Shown: positions 1 to 5,655, numbered from the stretch's first letter. The stretch: DNA of 6,280 nucleotides from Clostridia bacterium (GCA_017621955.1 JAGASB010000065.1:1-6280); one strand, 5' to 3'. Notes: generated from the sequence alone by a model not told the origin. Numbers and translations: made by a program.

Positions 1-1
1 A

Positions 2-217
2 TTACGTGATATGATGGCGCTACATTTAACGGAAGAGACAATCAACGAGTTTGGACGATATGATAATCTAAAAGCAACGTTTGATATAGAAAAAGTAAAA
101 AAATACTTTAAGGAAACAGCAGGAGAGGATTTGTCAACTTTTAGAGCAAAATCTAAATTTGATAATTTGCTCCGTACATTTATCCTTTCAGGTGGTTTTG
201 ACTTGGATAATGAGTAA
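2..217 (+). CDS. hsdR: C-terminal end of a probable type I restriction subunit HsdR (partial)
   Basis: The frame is open from the first complete codon at base 2, so the gene begins left of the window. The ATG codons at 11 and 14 have no ribosome site and are most likely internal. About 71 residues are visible, ending in a Lys-rich helix (IEKVKKYFKE) and the tail LLRTFILSGGFDLDNE. From memory, tails of the form LL-x-x-FIL-x-GGF-D are typical of HsdR proteins of Firmicutes. HsdR is the ATP-driven translocase and nuclease subunit that works with HsdM and HsdS on unmethylated DNA. The nuclease and helicase motifs lie outside the window, so the call rests on this tail and on the HsdS cassettes that follow. 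A different large subunit of the same locus remains possible. Confidence 0.6.
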   Translation, partial: LRDMMALHLTEETINEFGRYDNLKATFDIEKVKKYFKETAGEDLSTFRAKSKFDNLLRTFILSGGFDLDNE

Positions 218-266
218 AATCACTATAAATTAGTATGGAAACACGCCAAAATAGCGTAAAGATAGG

Positions 267-300
267 AAGAACCACGAGTTTAGTCGTGGTTCTTTTTCTA
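267..300 (+). terminator. Rho-independent terminator after hsdR
   Basis: An 11-bp perfect stem (267-277 AAGAACCACGA paired with 284-294) closes a six-base loop and runs into a T tract (293-297). It stops hsdR transcription immediately before the first TRD module, whose boundary repeat starts only about ten bases after the T tract. This leaves the array with no read-through promoter from the left. The short stretch 218-266 between the hsdR stop and this stem holds only a weak ACGC/GCGT hairpin. Confidence 0.9.
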
Positions 301-301
301 T

Positions 302-3076
302 ATTGATTGGGAACAGCGTAAGGTTTCAGATTTGCTTGTTGAAAGAAATACGCAGGCACCTAAAAGTGAAGAATATCCGCTAATGGCTTTTATCGGGAAC
401 GAGGGTGTTGTAGAAAAAGGAGAACGTTATAACAGGGAATCATTAGTGTCGGATAGCGAAAATAAAAAATATAAAAGAACTGAAAAAGGTGATTTTATAT
501 ATAGTTCTAATAATCTTGAAACAGGCTCGATAGGACTAAATCAATACGGAAACGCATCAATTTCACCCGTTTATAGCATATTTTATCCAACAGAGATTGC
601 AGATTATAATTTTCTTGGTAGAAGATTGGTAAGAAAAGATTTTATAAATCAAATGGTAAAGTGGAGGCAAGGAGTAATCTATGGACAATGGAGAATCCAC
701 GAAGATGATTTTTTGAAAATAGAGATTTATGCGCCACAAAAGAGAGAACAAGAAAAAATAGGAGACGTATTTAAGTATTTAGATAGTCTTATCACCCTTC
801 ATCAGCGTAAGGAATTTATGAGAAAATTAAGGAAAATTAAAGAATTATTATTAAATAATTTGGCGAACGATTGGGAACAGCGTGAGTTTTCTCAGTTATA
901 TACGAAAGTAAGTGAAAAGAATGATTTAACATATACGACAGAACAAATTATATCAGTTGCAAATATGTATTATAAGATTGATTCGTATATTACCGATATG
1001 GAGTATTTAAGAACTTATAATGTGTTTAAGTTAGGAGATATTGCGTTTGAAGGGAACAAAAGTAAAGATTTTGCGCACGGAAGATTTGTTGAAAATACTA
1101 TTGGAAATGGTATAGTATCACACGTTTTTGACGTATTTAGACCGATAATGTCTAATTATAGTCTTTTGTTTTGGAAATATGCAATTAACAATGAACGACT
1201 TATGGGTAAAATACTTGTTCGTTGCACAAAGGCTTCCACAATGATGACGAACTTAGTTGCGGTTGATTTTCTAAAAGAAAGTTTTTTTGTCCCAACAGTA
1301 GACGAGCAGGATAAAATCGGCACACTTTTAGATAAAATAGAAAGGCTTATCACCCTTCATCAGTGTAAGTATTTTTATAGATATAGAAGTTTGGGTAAGG
1401 AGAGTGTAATATGCAAAGGAGACAAATCGACAAATGATTGGGAACAGCGTAAGTTAGGGGAGATATTCAAATATGAACAACCACAACCATATATTGTTGA
1501 AAGCACTAAGTACAAGGACGAGTATGAGATACCTGTTTTAACGGCAGGACAAAGTTTTATTTTGGGTTATACAAATGAAGAATATGGGGTTAAACAGGCA
1601 AGCGAAGAAGAGCCTTTGGTCATTTTCGATGATTTTACAACATCTTCTCATTATGTTGATTTTCCGTTCAAAATAAAGAGTTCAGCAATGAAATTATTAA
1701 GTTTGAATTATAAAACGGACGATATTCATTGTGCGTATAATTTGTTAAAAAATATAAAATATGTACCGATAAGCCACGAGAGACATTGGATTTCAATGTT
1801 CTCTAAGTTCGATGTCGTAATTCCCAAAGATGGTGGAGAACAAGGTCGAATAGGTGCTTTTCTAAAAGAAATAGATAAACTTATCACCCTTCATCAGCGT
1901 AAGGAAACAAAAAACAGAGAAAGAAAACACGTACAAATAAAAATGAAGGTGAATAAAAAAATGGCTAACGCTTGGGAACAGCGTGAGTTATGGACTTTAA
2001 CAATTTGGGATAAAAAATTTAATGAAGTTGAAAATGAAAAACAACCTAAAATCATTAAATATCCTTATGTGTTAGCTGATGTGTTTAAGCAAATTGAAGA
2101 TGATTCGGGGAACGTACTTTTACTTTCTACGGGTTCTTATGTTGGATATACAACCATAGAGAAGGCAAGTGTTAATTTATGTGAAGGCGAAATTGTGGCA
2201 ATTCCGTGGGGCGGGACACCAAATGTCAAGTATTATAAAGGAAAATTCGTTACTGCGGATAATAGAATAGCCACATCTAATGACCTAAAAATATTGTCGA
2301 ATAAGCACCTTGCTTTATGGTTACAAAGTCATATAAAATTACTTGAATCTTTATATAGAGGAGCATCAATTAAACATCCAAGTATGAGCGACGTTTTGAA
2401 TCTAATTATTGATGTTCCCGCCATTGTAGAACAAAAGAAAATAGCAGATATAATATTTAAGCTTGACAAACTTATCACCCTTCATCGGTGTAAGTATTTT
2501 AATAAAATTTCTCGCAAATTATCAATTCAAGTGATGCAAAAAGTTTGTATAGAAACCAATACTTGGGAACAGCGTAAGTTAGGAGAATTAGTAAAAGAGG
2601 TCAATAGAACCGATGCGGAATCATTTGCACCTATAATGATGATAACAGCAGAAAATGGTTTTATCAATCAGTCGGAAAGATATGCTTTTAATAATGCAGG
2701 GGAGAGTCTGAAAAAGTATATATTGTTAAAAAAAGGAGAACTTGCATATAATCACGGCGCATCAAAAATTAGACCATTTGGCTCTTGCTTTGCATTAAAA
2801 ACAACAGAAAGTGCAAGGATTCCATTTGTATATCATTGTTTTTCTGCCGAAAATAGTGTCGCAGAGTTTCTTTCAATAGAACTCAATGGACATAATGTGG
2901 AAAATCAATTGAGACGTATTGTTTCTTCGGGCGCAAGAATGGATGGATTGTTAAATATTTCTTTTGAAGAATATGTATCGGTTGACTTGATGTTACCAAA
3001 AGTAGAAGAGCAAGAGCAAATTGCTAACTCTTTTGAGTGTTTAGATAAACTTATCACCCTTCATCAGCGTGAATAA
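302..3076 (+). CDS. hsdS: Silent tandem array of five HsdS target-recognition domains in one open frame
   Basis: HsdS subunits carry two TRDs, each reading half of a bipartite DNA site, joined by conserved helical regions. This frame instead encodes five different TRDs in series. Each begins with WEQRK or WEQRE and ends with a (I/L)DKLITLH-type motif. The frame is open from 284, but there is no ribosome site, no promoter and no ATG before the first module. The first start-like codon, TTG at 332, lies inside the module after its conserved WEQR. The five modules are joined by linkers of 60, 69, 69 and 69 bases, all multiples of three, and no frameshift or stop occurs in 2.8 kb. The stop at 3074 follows directly after the last LITLHQRE, so the usual C-terminal helical region of HsdS is absent. 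The best reading is a reservoir of cassettes that are expressed only after recombination into an hsdS gene elsewhere. A single poly-TRD protein of about 920 residues is unlikely. Confidence 0.85.
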   Translation: MDWEQRKVSDLLVERNTQAPKSEEYPLMAFIGNEGVVEKGERYNRESLVSDSENKKYKRTEKGDFIYSSNNLETGSIGLNQYGNASISPVYSIFYPTEIADYNFLGRRLVRKDFINQMVKWRQGVIYGQWRIHEDDFLKIEIYAPQKREQEKIGDVFKYLDSLITLHQRKEFMRKLRKIKELLLNNLANDWEQREFSQLYTKVSEKNDLTYTTEQIISVANMYYKIDSYITDMEYLRTYNVFKLGDIAFEGNKSKDFAHGRFVENTIGNGIVSHVFDVFRPIMSNYSLLFWKYAINNERLMGKILVRCTKASTMMTNLVAVDFLKESFFVPTVDEQDKIGTLLDKIERLITLHQCKYFYRYRSLGKESVICKGDKSTNDWEQRKLGEIFKYEQPQPYIVESTKYKDEYEIPVLTAGQSFILGYTNEEYGVKQASEEEPLVIFDDFTTSSHYVDFPFKIKSSAMKLLSLNYKTDDIHCAYNLLKNIKYVPISHERHWISMFSKFDVVIPKDGGEQGRIGAFLKEIDKLITLHQRKETKNRERKHVQIKMKVNKKMANAWEQRELWTLTIWDKKFNEVENEKQPKIIKYPYVLADVFKQIEDDSGNVLLLSTGSYVGYTTIEKASVNLCEGEIVAIPWGGTPNVKYYKGKFVTADNRIATSNDLKILSNKHLALWLQSHIKLLESLYRGASIKHPSMSDVLNLIIDVPAIVEQKKIADIIFKLDKLITLHRCKYFNKISRKLSIQVMQKVCIETNTWEQRKLGELVKEVNRTDAESFAPIMMITAENGFINQSERYAFNNAGESLKKYILLKKGELAYNHGASKIRPFGSCFALKTTESARIPFVYHCFSAENSVAEFLSIELNGHNVENQLRRIVSSGARMDGLLNISFEEYVSVDLMLPKVEEQEQIANSFECLDKLITLHQRE
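305..811 (+). other. TRD module 1 of the hsdS array
   Basis: This half-specificity domain starts at [11 protein letters not shown] (tryptophan codon at 308) and ends at [11 protein letters not shown] (788-811). The body has the usual type I TRD layout: a substrate-contact region followed by an ending of the [13 protein letters not shown] type, which matches the common P-x-x-x-EQ-x-KI signature before the terminal helix. DNA specificity cannot be read from the sequence. It is the first module after the hsdR terminator and has no start signal of its own. Confidence 0.8.
869..1369 (+). other. TRD module 2 of the hsdS array
   Basis: It starts at [11 protein letters not shown] (tryptophan codon at 872) and ends at LITLHQCK (1346-1369). 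The segment around [19 protein letters not shown] and the ending [17 protein letters not shown] are typical of type I HsdS TRDs. It belongs to the even-numbered class in this array: it opens with WEQRE and closes with a Cys-Lys-Tyr-Phe sequence, where modules 1 and 3 have Arg-Lys-Glu. Confidence 0.8.
1436..1903 (+). other. TRD module 3 of the hsdS array
   Basis: It starts at [11 protein letters not shown] (tryptophan codon at 1439) and ends at [11 protein letters not shown] (1880-1903). At 465 bases from the tryptophan codon to the end it is the shortest module. The motifs [14 protein letters not shown] and [17 protein letters not shown] are familiar from a widespread HsdS TRD family in Firmicutes. 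The ending [15 protein letters not shown] is the usual helix entry. Its body shows no obvious similarity to its neighbours, so the array did not arise by recent duplication of one TRD. Confidence 0.85.
1970..2494 (+). other. TRD module 4 of the hsdS array, with a possible start codon in front
   Basis: It starts at [11 protein letters not shown] (tryptophan codon at 1973) and ends at [11 protein letters not shown] (2471-2494). The segments STGSYVGYT and [14 protein letters not shown] are typical of a common HsdS TRD family. An in-frame ATG lies at 1961, encoding MANAWEQRE, with a modest ribosome-site-like GAAGGTGA at 1945-1952. This is the only module with a plausible translation start just before it. 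Confidence 0.82.
2561..3073 (+). other. TRD module 5 of the hsdS array
   Basis: It starts at [11 protein letters not shown] (tryptophan codon at 2564) and ends at [11 protein letters not shown] (3050-3073), one codon before the TAA stop. The segments [30 protein letters not shown] and [17 protein letters not shown] are classic type I TRD sequence. The module lies 23 bases before the recombinase start codon. The end repeat differs slightly from the others: GTGAA replaces GTAAG. Confidence 0.85.
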
Positions 3077-3099
3077 TAACAAATTAAGGAGAAATTATT

Positions 3100-4023
3100 A
3101 TGTCAAAAAAAAATGAAACGAACGAACTTTTTTGCGATTATTTTGAACGTTGGATTAAAGTGTATAAGGAGGGTGCAATACGAAAAGTAACAATGAACAA
3201 GTATTTATTGGCGCTTTCGTGGTTGAGAAAAATTATTCCCGAATTGCTTTTATCTGAGATGGATAGAACAGCTTATCAACGTTTATTGAATGAGTATGCA
3301 AAGCATCACGAAAGGCAAACAACAATGGATTTCCATCACCAACTAAAAGGTTCTATTCTTGATGCAGTAGATGAAGGATTGATTGCAAGAGACCCAACAA
3401 GAAAAGCTATAATAAAAGGGAAAAGTCCGAGACAAAAGAAACCAAAGTATTTAAGTCAGTTTGAATTACATACTTTGTTGTCGCAGTTAGATTTGAAGTC
3501 TGATGTGAATTGGGATTGGATGATTATGTTGGTTGCAAAGACGGGTATGAGATTTTCAGAAGCACTTGCAATTACCCCGAAAGACTTTGATTTTTCGCAT
3601 CAATCTCTTTCGATAAGTAAGACGTGGGATTACAAAGGCGGCGGTGGGTTTTTACCAACAAAAAACAAATCTTCGGTCAGAAAAATTCAAATTGATTGGC
3701 AAACTGTTGTACAATTCTCTGAATTGATAAAGGGAAAGCCCGAAGAGGAACCCTTATTTATAGGTTGTAAAGTATACAATTCTACGGTAAATGATTTATT
3801 ACGTAGACGTTGTAAGGAAGCAAATGTTCCTATAATATCAATACACGGATTGAGACATACTCACGCATCTTTATTGTTATTTGCAGGGGTATCAATAGCA
3901 AGTGTTGCTCGTAGGTTAGGACACGCAAGTATGACGACCACGCAAAAAACATATTTGCACATAATTCACGAGCTTGAGAACAAGGATATAGACTTGGTAA
4001 TGAGAGCATTGTCAAGTCTTTAA
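3100..4023 (+). CDS. Tyrosine recombinase, probable HsdS cassette recombinase
   Basis: This 307-residue protein is a complete tyrosine recombinase (phage-integrase fold). Residues 8-95 form a helical core-binding domain, and residues 115-305 the catalytic domain. The expected active-site set is visible: R151 (TGMRFSEAL), a lysine near K190 in the beta hairpin (TKNKSS), H249 and R252 (HGLRHTHASLL), H275 (LGHASM) and Y285 (TQKTYLH). The ATG at 3100 is preceded by AAGGAG at 3086-3091, and it follows the TRD array by only 23 bases. Family members beside hsdS genes, such as PsrA or CreX in streptococci, invert or exchange TRDs. The position makes that the likely job here. A role as integrase of a larger mobile element is the alternative. 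No separate promoter is evident, so expression may be low or come from elsewhere. A run of nine A lies just after the start codon (3105-3113). Confidence 0.88.
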   Translation: MSKKNETNELFCDYFERWIKVYKEGAIRKVTMNKYLLALSWLRKIIPELLLSEMDRTAYQRLLNEYAKHHERQTTMDFHHQLKGSILDAVDEGLIARDPTRKAIIKGKSPRQKKPKYLSQFELHTLLSQLDLKSDVNWDWMIMLVAKTGMRFSEALAITPKDFDFSHQSLSISKTWDYKGGGGFLPTKNKSSVRKIQIDWQTVVQFSELIKGKPEEEPLFIGCKVYNSTVNDLLRRRCKEANVPIISIHGLRHTHASLLLFAGVSIASVARRLGHASMTTTQKTYLHIIHELENKDIDLVMRALSSL

Positions 4024-4031
4024 GTCAAAAA

Positions 4032-4050
4032 ACGCTGATGAAGGTATAAG
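4032..4050 (-). repeat. Lone inverted copy of the cassette-end repeat behind the recombinase gene
   Basis: Read on the minus strand this site is CTTATA followed by CCTTCATCAGCGT. The 13 bases CCTTCATCAGCGT match the cassette-end repeat exactly, and the leading CTTAT matches its first five bases, with two bases missing between the two blocks. It begins eight bases after the recombinase stop codon and has no TRD attached. It is the only copy in the window in this orientation, so it forms inverted-repeat pairs with every cassette-end repeat. It is a candidate recombination site that would permit inversion. Confidence 0.75.
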
Positions 4051-4051
4051 A

Positions 4052-4082
4052 GCAGCTCTCCCTGTGAGGGCTGCATATTTTA
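4052..4082 (+). terminator. Probable terminator after the recombinase gene
   Basis: GCAGCTCTC (4052-4060) pairs with GAGGGCTGC (4066-4074), giving nine pairs with one T-G wobble around the five-base loop CCTGT. ATATTTTACT follows. The T tract is moderate, so termination may be partial. It separates the hsd region from the lexA unit. Confidence 0.65.
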
Positions 4083-4162
4083 CTAAAAAGTGTTTTCAAC
4101 AAAGTTAGACAAAAATTTTTTGAAAAAATCAAAAATCTTTGTATATTTGTGGCAGTATGCTC

Positions 4163-4191
4163 TTGACAAATTAAAAATAAACGTATATAAT
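4163..4191 (+). promoter_or_regulatory. Consensus sigma-A promoter of lexA
   Basis: TTGACA (4163-4168) and TATAAT (4186-4191) are both perfect consensus hexamers with the optimal 17-base spacing. Transcription should begin near 4198, at the edge of the SOS box. A promoter this strong fits a gene controlled by its own repressor. Confidence 0.9.
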
Positions 4192-4198
4192 ATAGGTA

Positions 4199-4212
4199 CG
4201 AACATAAGTTCG
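4199..4212. promoter_or_regulatory. LexA operator (SOS box)
   Basis: CGAACATAAGTTCG is a perfect match to the Gram-positive SOS box CGAAC-N4-GTTCG. It overlaps the predicted transcription start of the gene downstream, so bound LexA would block RNA polymerase. This indicates autorepression released by DNA damage. Confidence 0.88.
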
Positions 4213-4239
4213 CCCCTAAGAAAAAAAGGAGTAATTCTG

Positions 4240-4848
4240 ATGCAAAAGAAGAATGACGAACGAAAGATTGAGGTTTATAACTTTATAAATAATTTCATAA
4301 AAGAATATGGTGTAAGTCCTTCTTATGATGAAATTGCTTCTTCTATTGGTTGTGCTAAATCAACGTTATTTAAGTTTATGAAAAGATTAGAAGAAGAGGG
4401 ATATATAGAAAGATATGGGCGTAACCAAATAGTAACAATAGAAAATTCTAATAGTATTGACCGTATTCCCGTTATTGGTTCAGTTGCTTGTGGCAAACCA
4501 AAACTTGCTATTGAAGATATAAAAGGTTATCTTCCTATGAATATGGATTGGCTTGGAAGAGGGGAATATTTTGGTTTGGTAGCAAATGGTGATTCAATGA
4601 TAAATATAGGAATTAAGGACGGAGATATTGTAATTGTTCGCAAGCAAGAAACAGCAGACAATGGACAAGTTGTTGTTGCTATGATTCCTGATGAATACAG
4701 TGGAGAAATGACATCTACGTTAAAAAGGTTCTATAAAGAACAAGGAAGATATAGATTGCACCCTGAAAATGATGAGTTAGAAGATATTTACGTTGATGAA
4801 CTTCAAATTTTAGGTATAGCAGTTAAAAATATTAGTGATGTAATATAG
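4240..4848 (+). CDS. lexA: LexA-type SOS repressor
   Basis: This 202-residue protein has the LexA length and layout. An N-terminal winged helix (about residues 1-67, with PSYDEIASSIGCAKSTLFKF as the recognition region) is followed by a self-cleaving peptidase domain of the S24 family. The cleavage site lies in IGSVACGKP, giving Cys84-Gly85 in place of the classical Ala-Gly. The nucleophile is Ser119 (NGDSM) and the general base Lys162 (STLKRFYKE). RecA filaments stimulate self-cleavage of this family after DNA damage, which frees SOS genes. The start at 4240 is chosen because AAAAAGGAG at 4223-4231 precedes it and because a start at 4090 would lie upstream of the promoter and operator. The DNA-binding half is more divergent than in Bacillus LexA, so an accessory or element-borne LexA paralogue is possible. 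The SOS box at its own promoter supports a true LexA specificity. Confidence 0.9.
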   Translation: MQKKNDERKIEVYNFINNFIKEYGVSPSYDEIASSIGCAKSTLFKFMKRLEEEGYIERYGRNQIVTIENSNSIDRIPVIGSVACGKPKLAIEDIKGYLPMNMDWLGRGEYFGLVANGDSMINIGIKDGDIVIVRKQETADNGQVVVAMIPDEYSGEMTSTLKRFYKEQGRYRLHPENDELEDIYVDELQILGIAVKNISDVI

Positions 4849-4985
4849 TTGTTGTAGATGTTTCCCTTGCAACATTATATAAAATCCACAATCACTATCT
4901 TGCTATGTAATCGGAGTTCTCAACCATTACAATATAGTGGATAAATAAAAATGATATGTGGAATTTGAGAAAGGAGGATATTTTA

Positions 4986-5189
4986 ATGGCGAAAAAGAAA
5001 AATTCTTTGGCTTGTCCTTCGTGTCAAACAAGGTTAATGGAAAGTTGCGGTAAGTGTATAGGTGTGATGCTAACCTGTCCACATTGTGGAGCTTCAATAT
5101 TAGCCGACATTGATGAAAATGGACGTATGCGATTAAGCTATGAACCACCTACAAGCGAAAAGCCATCATTAAAAGTGGCAGCAAATTAG
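4986..5189 (+). CDS. Small zinc-ribbon-like protein with three CxxC pairs
   Basis: This 67-residue protein starts at the ATG preceded by AAAGGAGG (4970-4977, eight bases before it). The in-frame ATG at 4956 has no ribosome site. Three Cys pairs are visible: C10-C13 (CPSC), C21-C24 (CGKC) and C31-C34 (CPHC). These are followed by a short strand-rich segment and a Pro/Ser-rich tail. The pairs should bind one or two zinc ions. The CPxC spacing recalls small nucleic-acid-binding zinc ribbons such as the phage Com family, but the middle pair does not fit that family cleanly, and I do not recognise the gene. It has its own leader of about 135 bases after lexA, with several short stems (TCCAC/GTGGA type) but no clear promoter, so it may be co-transcribed with lexA. 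A role in nucleic acid binding is an inference. Confidence 0.75.
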   Translation: MAKKKNSLACPSCQTRLMESCGKCIGVMLTCPHCGASILADIDENGRMRLSYEPPTSEKPSLKVAAN

Positions 5190-5219
5190 TATAGAATAGT
5201 TGATGACTATTTATATAAC

Positions 5220-5332
5220 CATACATATTTAGTGGACAGCGGTAGTGAAGAACGTAAAGCCAACGCACGGTATGTATGAAGTTGCAAGAAACCGAAGTTA
5301 TCCGTAAAAAGAAGCTATCCACGCCTTGCAAG
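5220..5332 (+). ncRNA. Structured RNA element, copy 1 of a tandem pair (class not recognised)
   Basis: This 113-base element can form three stems. P1 is CATACATA (5220-5227) with TATGTATG (5271-5278). A long-range stem joins GTGGACAGC (5232-5240) to GCTATCCAC (5314-5322), with one C-A mismatch. PB is TTGCAAG (5282-5288) with CTTGCAA (5325-5331). The long-range stem crosses both others, so the fold would be a double pseudoknot. The interior of P1 (5241-5270) is A/G-rich and fully conserved in copy 2, as expected for a binding or catalytic core. The strand is assigned from the direction of the flanking genes and terminator. Function is unknown. Confidence 0.75.
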
Positions 5333-5363
5333 ATGCAGTAGAGAAAAATTTAATATTTTATTC

Positions 5364-5476
5364 CATATACGTTTAGTGGACAGTGGTAGTGAAGAACGTA
5401 AAGCCAACGCACGGCGTATATGAAGTTGTAAGAAACCGAAGTTATCCGTAAAAAGAAGCTATCCACGCCTTGCAAG
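5364..5476 (+). ncRNA. Structured RNA element, copy 2 of a tandem pair (class not recognised)
   Basis: The same 113-base element recurs after an AT-rich 31-base spacer. P1 is CATATACG (5364-5371) with CGTATATG (5415-5422), the long-range stem GTGGACAGT (5376-5384) with GCTATCCAC (5458-5466), and PB TTGTAAG (5426-5432) with CTTGCAA (5469-5475). Compared with copy 1, three P1 pairs changed on both sides and two C-G pairs became U-G. No other position differs. After this copy the sequence adds a GACTA/TAGTC hairpin (5481-5504) that copy 1 lacks. Confidence 0.75.
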
Positions 5477-5544
5477 TCCGGACTAAACCAATAGGGATAT
5501 AGTCTTGATTTGTAGGGCGTATTTTATTTTCTTACAAATTAAGC
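5477..5544 (+). other. Linker between the tandem RNA and the terminator
   Basis: No reading frame is supported here. Two short stems are visible: GACTA (5481-5485) with TAGTC (5500-5504), and TTTGTA (5509-5514) with TACAAA (5533-5538). The segment TGTAGGGC (5511-5518) could also pair, with one bulge, with GCCCTTGCA in the 5' arm of the next terminator. It is therefore a candidate anti-terminator. Taken with the two RNA copies, this accounts for most of the 479 bases between 5190 and 5668. The first 30 bases of that gap hold only a small AATAGT/ACTATT hairpin (5195-5211). Confidence 0.4.
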
Positions 5545-5596
5545 AAGCCCTTGCAGCCGAGATTTAGTTCGGTAATGCGAGGGCTTTTTGTTTTGC
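5545..5596 (+). terminator. Strong rho-independent terminator after the tandem RNA
   Basis: AAGCCCT (5545-5551) pairs with AGGGCTT (5580-5586). The stem continues inward through GCA/TGC and CCGA/TCGG to an eight-base loop, and is followed by TTTTTGTTTT. It would end the transcript carrying the tandem RNA 82 bases before the sigma-like gene. It could be a simple end or the switchable part of an attenuator. Confidence 0.88.
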
Positions 5597-5630
5597 GAAA
5601 AAAACTTTAATTTCGTTGCAAGTTGCCTTC

Positions 5631-5655
5631 TATCGGCTGCAAAAAACAGCCAATA
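5631..5655 (+). promoter_or_regulatory. Leader hairpin abutting the ribosome site of the sigma-like gene
   Basis: TAT-C-GGCTG (5631-5639) pairs with CAGCC-A-ATA (5647-5655), eight pairs and one C-A mismatch around an A-rich loop. Its last base is the first base of AGGAGG (5655-5660). The hairpin could affect ribosome access, but no partner or ligand is evident. Confidence 0.45.

Larger units (their letters stand above)
307..2578 (+). repeat. Five direct copies of the cassette-start repeat TTGGGAACAGCGTRAG
   Basis: The 16-base sequence occurs at 307-322, 871-886, 1438-1453, 1972-1987 and 2563-2578. The copies are identical except for A or G at the third-last position (A in modules 1, 3 and 5, G in modules 2 and 4). 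They encode the conserved WEQR(K/E) at the start of each TRD. Near-perfect DNA identity between otherwise unrelated modules, including silent positions, suggests upkeep by recombination and not protein constraint alone. The last nine bases, CAGCGTRAG, also occur in the cassette-end repeat. Confidence 0.9.
788..3073 (+). repeat. Five direct copies of the 24-base cassette-end repeat
   Basis: Copies lie at 788-811, 1346-1369, 1880-1903, 2471-2494 and 3050-3073. They start CTTATCACCCTTCATC and end CAGCGTAAG in modules 1 and 3. Module 2 has CAGTGTAAG, module 4 CGGTGTAAG and module 5 CAGCGTGAA. They encode LITLH(Q/R)(R/C)(K/E). All five have the same orientation. Known phase-variable type I loci recombine at repeats in these same conserved HsdS regions, so these are candidate crossover sites. 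Confidence 0.88.

Noticed and set aside
307..3073. CRISPR-like array
   Set aside because: The repeats are about 500 bases apart, are coding, and mark protein-domain borders. No cas gene is present.
332..3076. A single 914-residue protein starting at TTG 332
   Set aside because: The TTG has no ribosome site and lies inside the first module, after its conserved WEQR. HsdS proteins have two TRDs, and a terminator stands directly upstream. The frame is better described as a silent cassette array.
3073..3101. Inverted repeat ATAATAA/TTATTAT around the recombinase ribosome site
   Set aside because: It contains only seven A-T pairs with a 15-base loop, in AT-rich sequence. It would be too weak to control translation with any confidence.
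4090..4239. Upstream start for the lexA frame at 4090
   Set aside because: The extra 50 codons cover the consensus promoter and SOS box and have no LexA similarity. The ATG at 4240 with a strong ribosome site fits.
4850..4874. Terminator after lexA (TGTTG/CAACA)
   Set aside because: The stem has five pairs with a 15-base loop and no T tract, which is too weak to call.
4927..5331. Minus-strand reading frames across the zinc-ribbon gene and the first RNA copy
   Set aside because: They overlap a better-supported gene or the conserved RNA element, and no ribosome sites or recognisable motifs are present. The substitutions between the RNA copies follow base pairing, not codon positions.
5464..5504. 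Resemblance to group I intron core sequences (ATCCACGC, GCAAGTCC, GACTAAA, GATATAGTC)
   Set aside because: The P3 and P8 elements that must lie between GACTA and TAGTC are missing (only 14 bases separate them), no P4-P6 domain is visible, and only copy 2 has the GACTA part. It is probably an ordinary hairpin.
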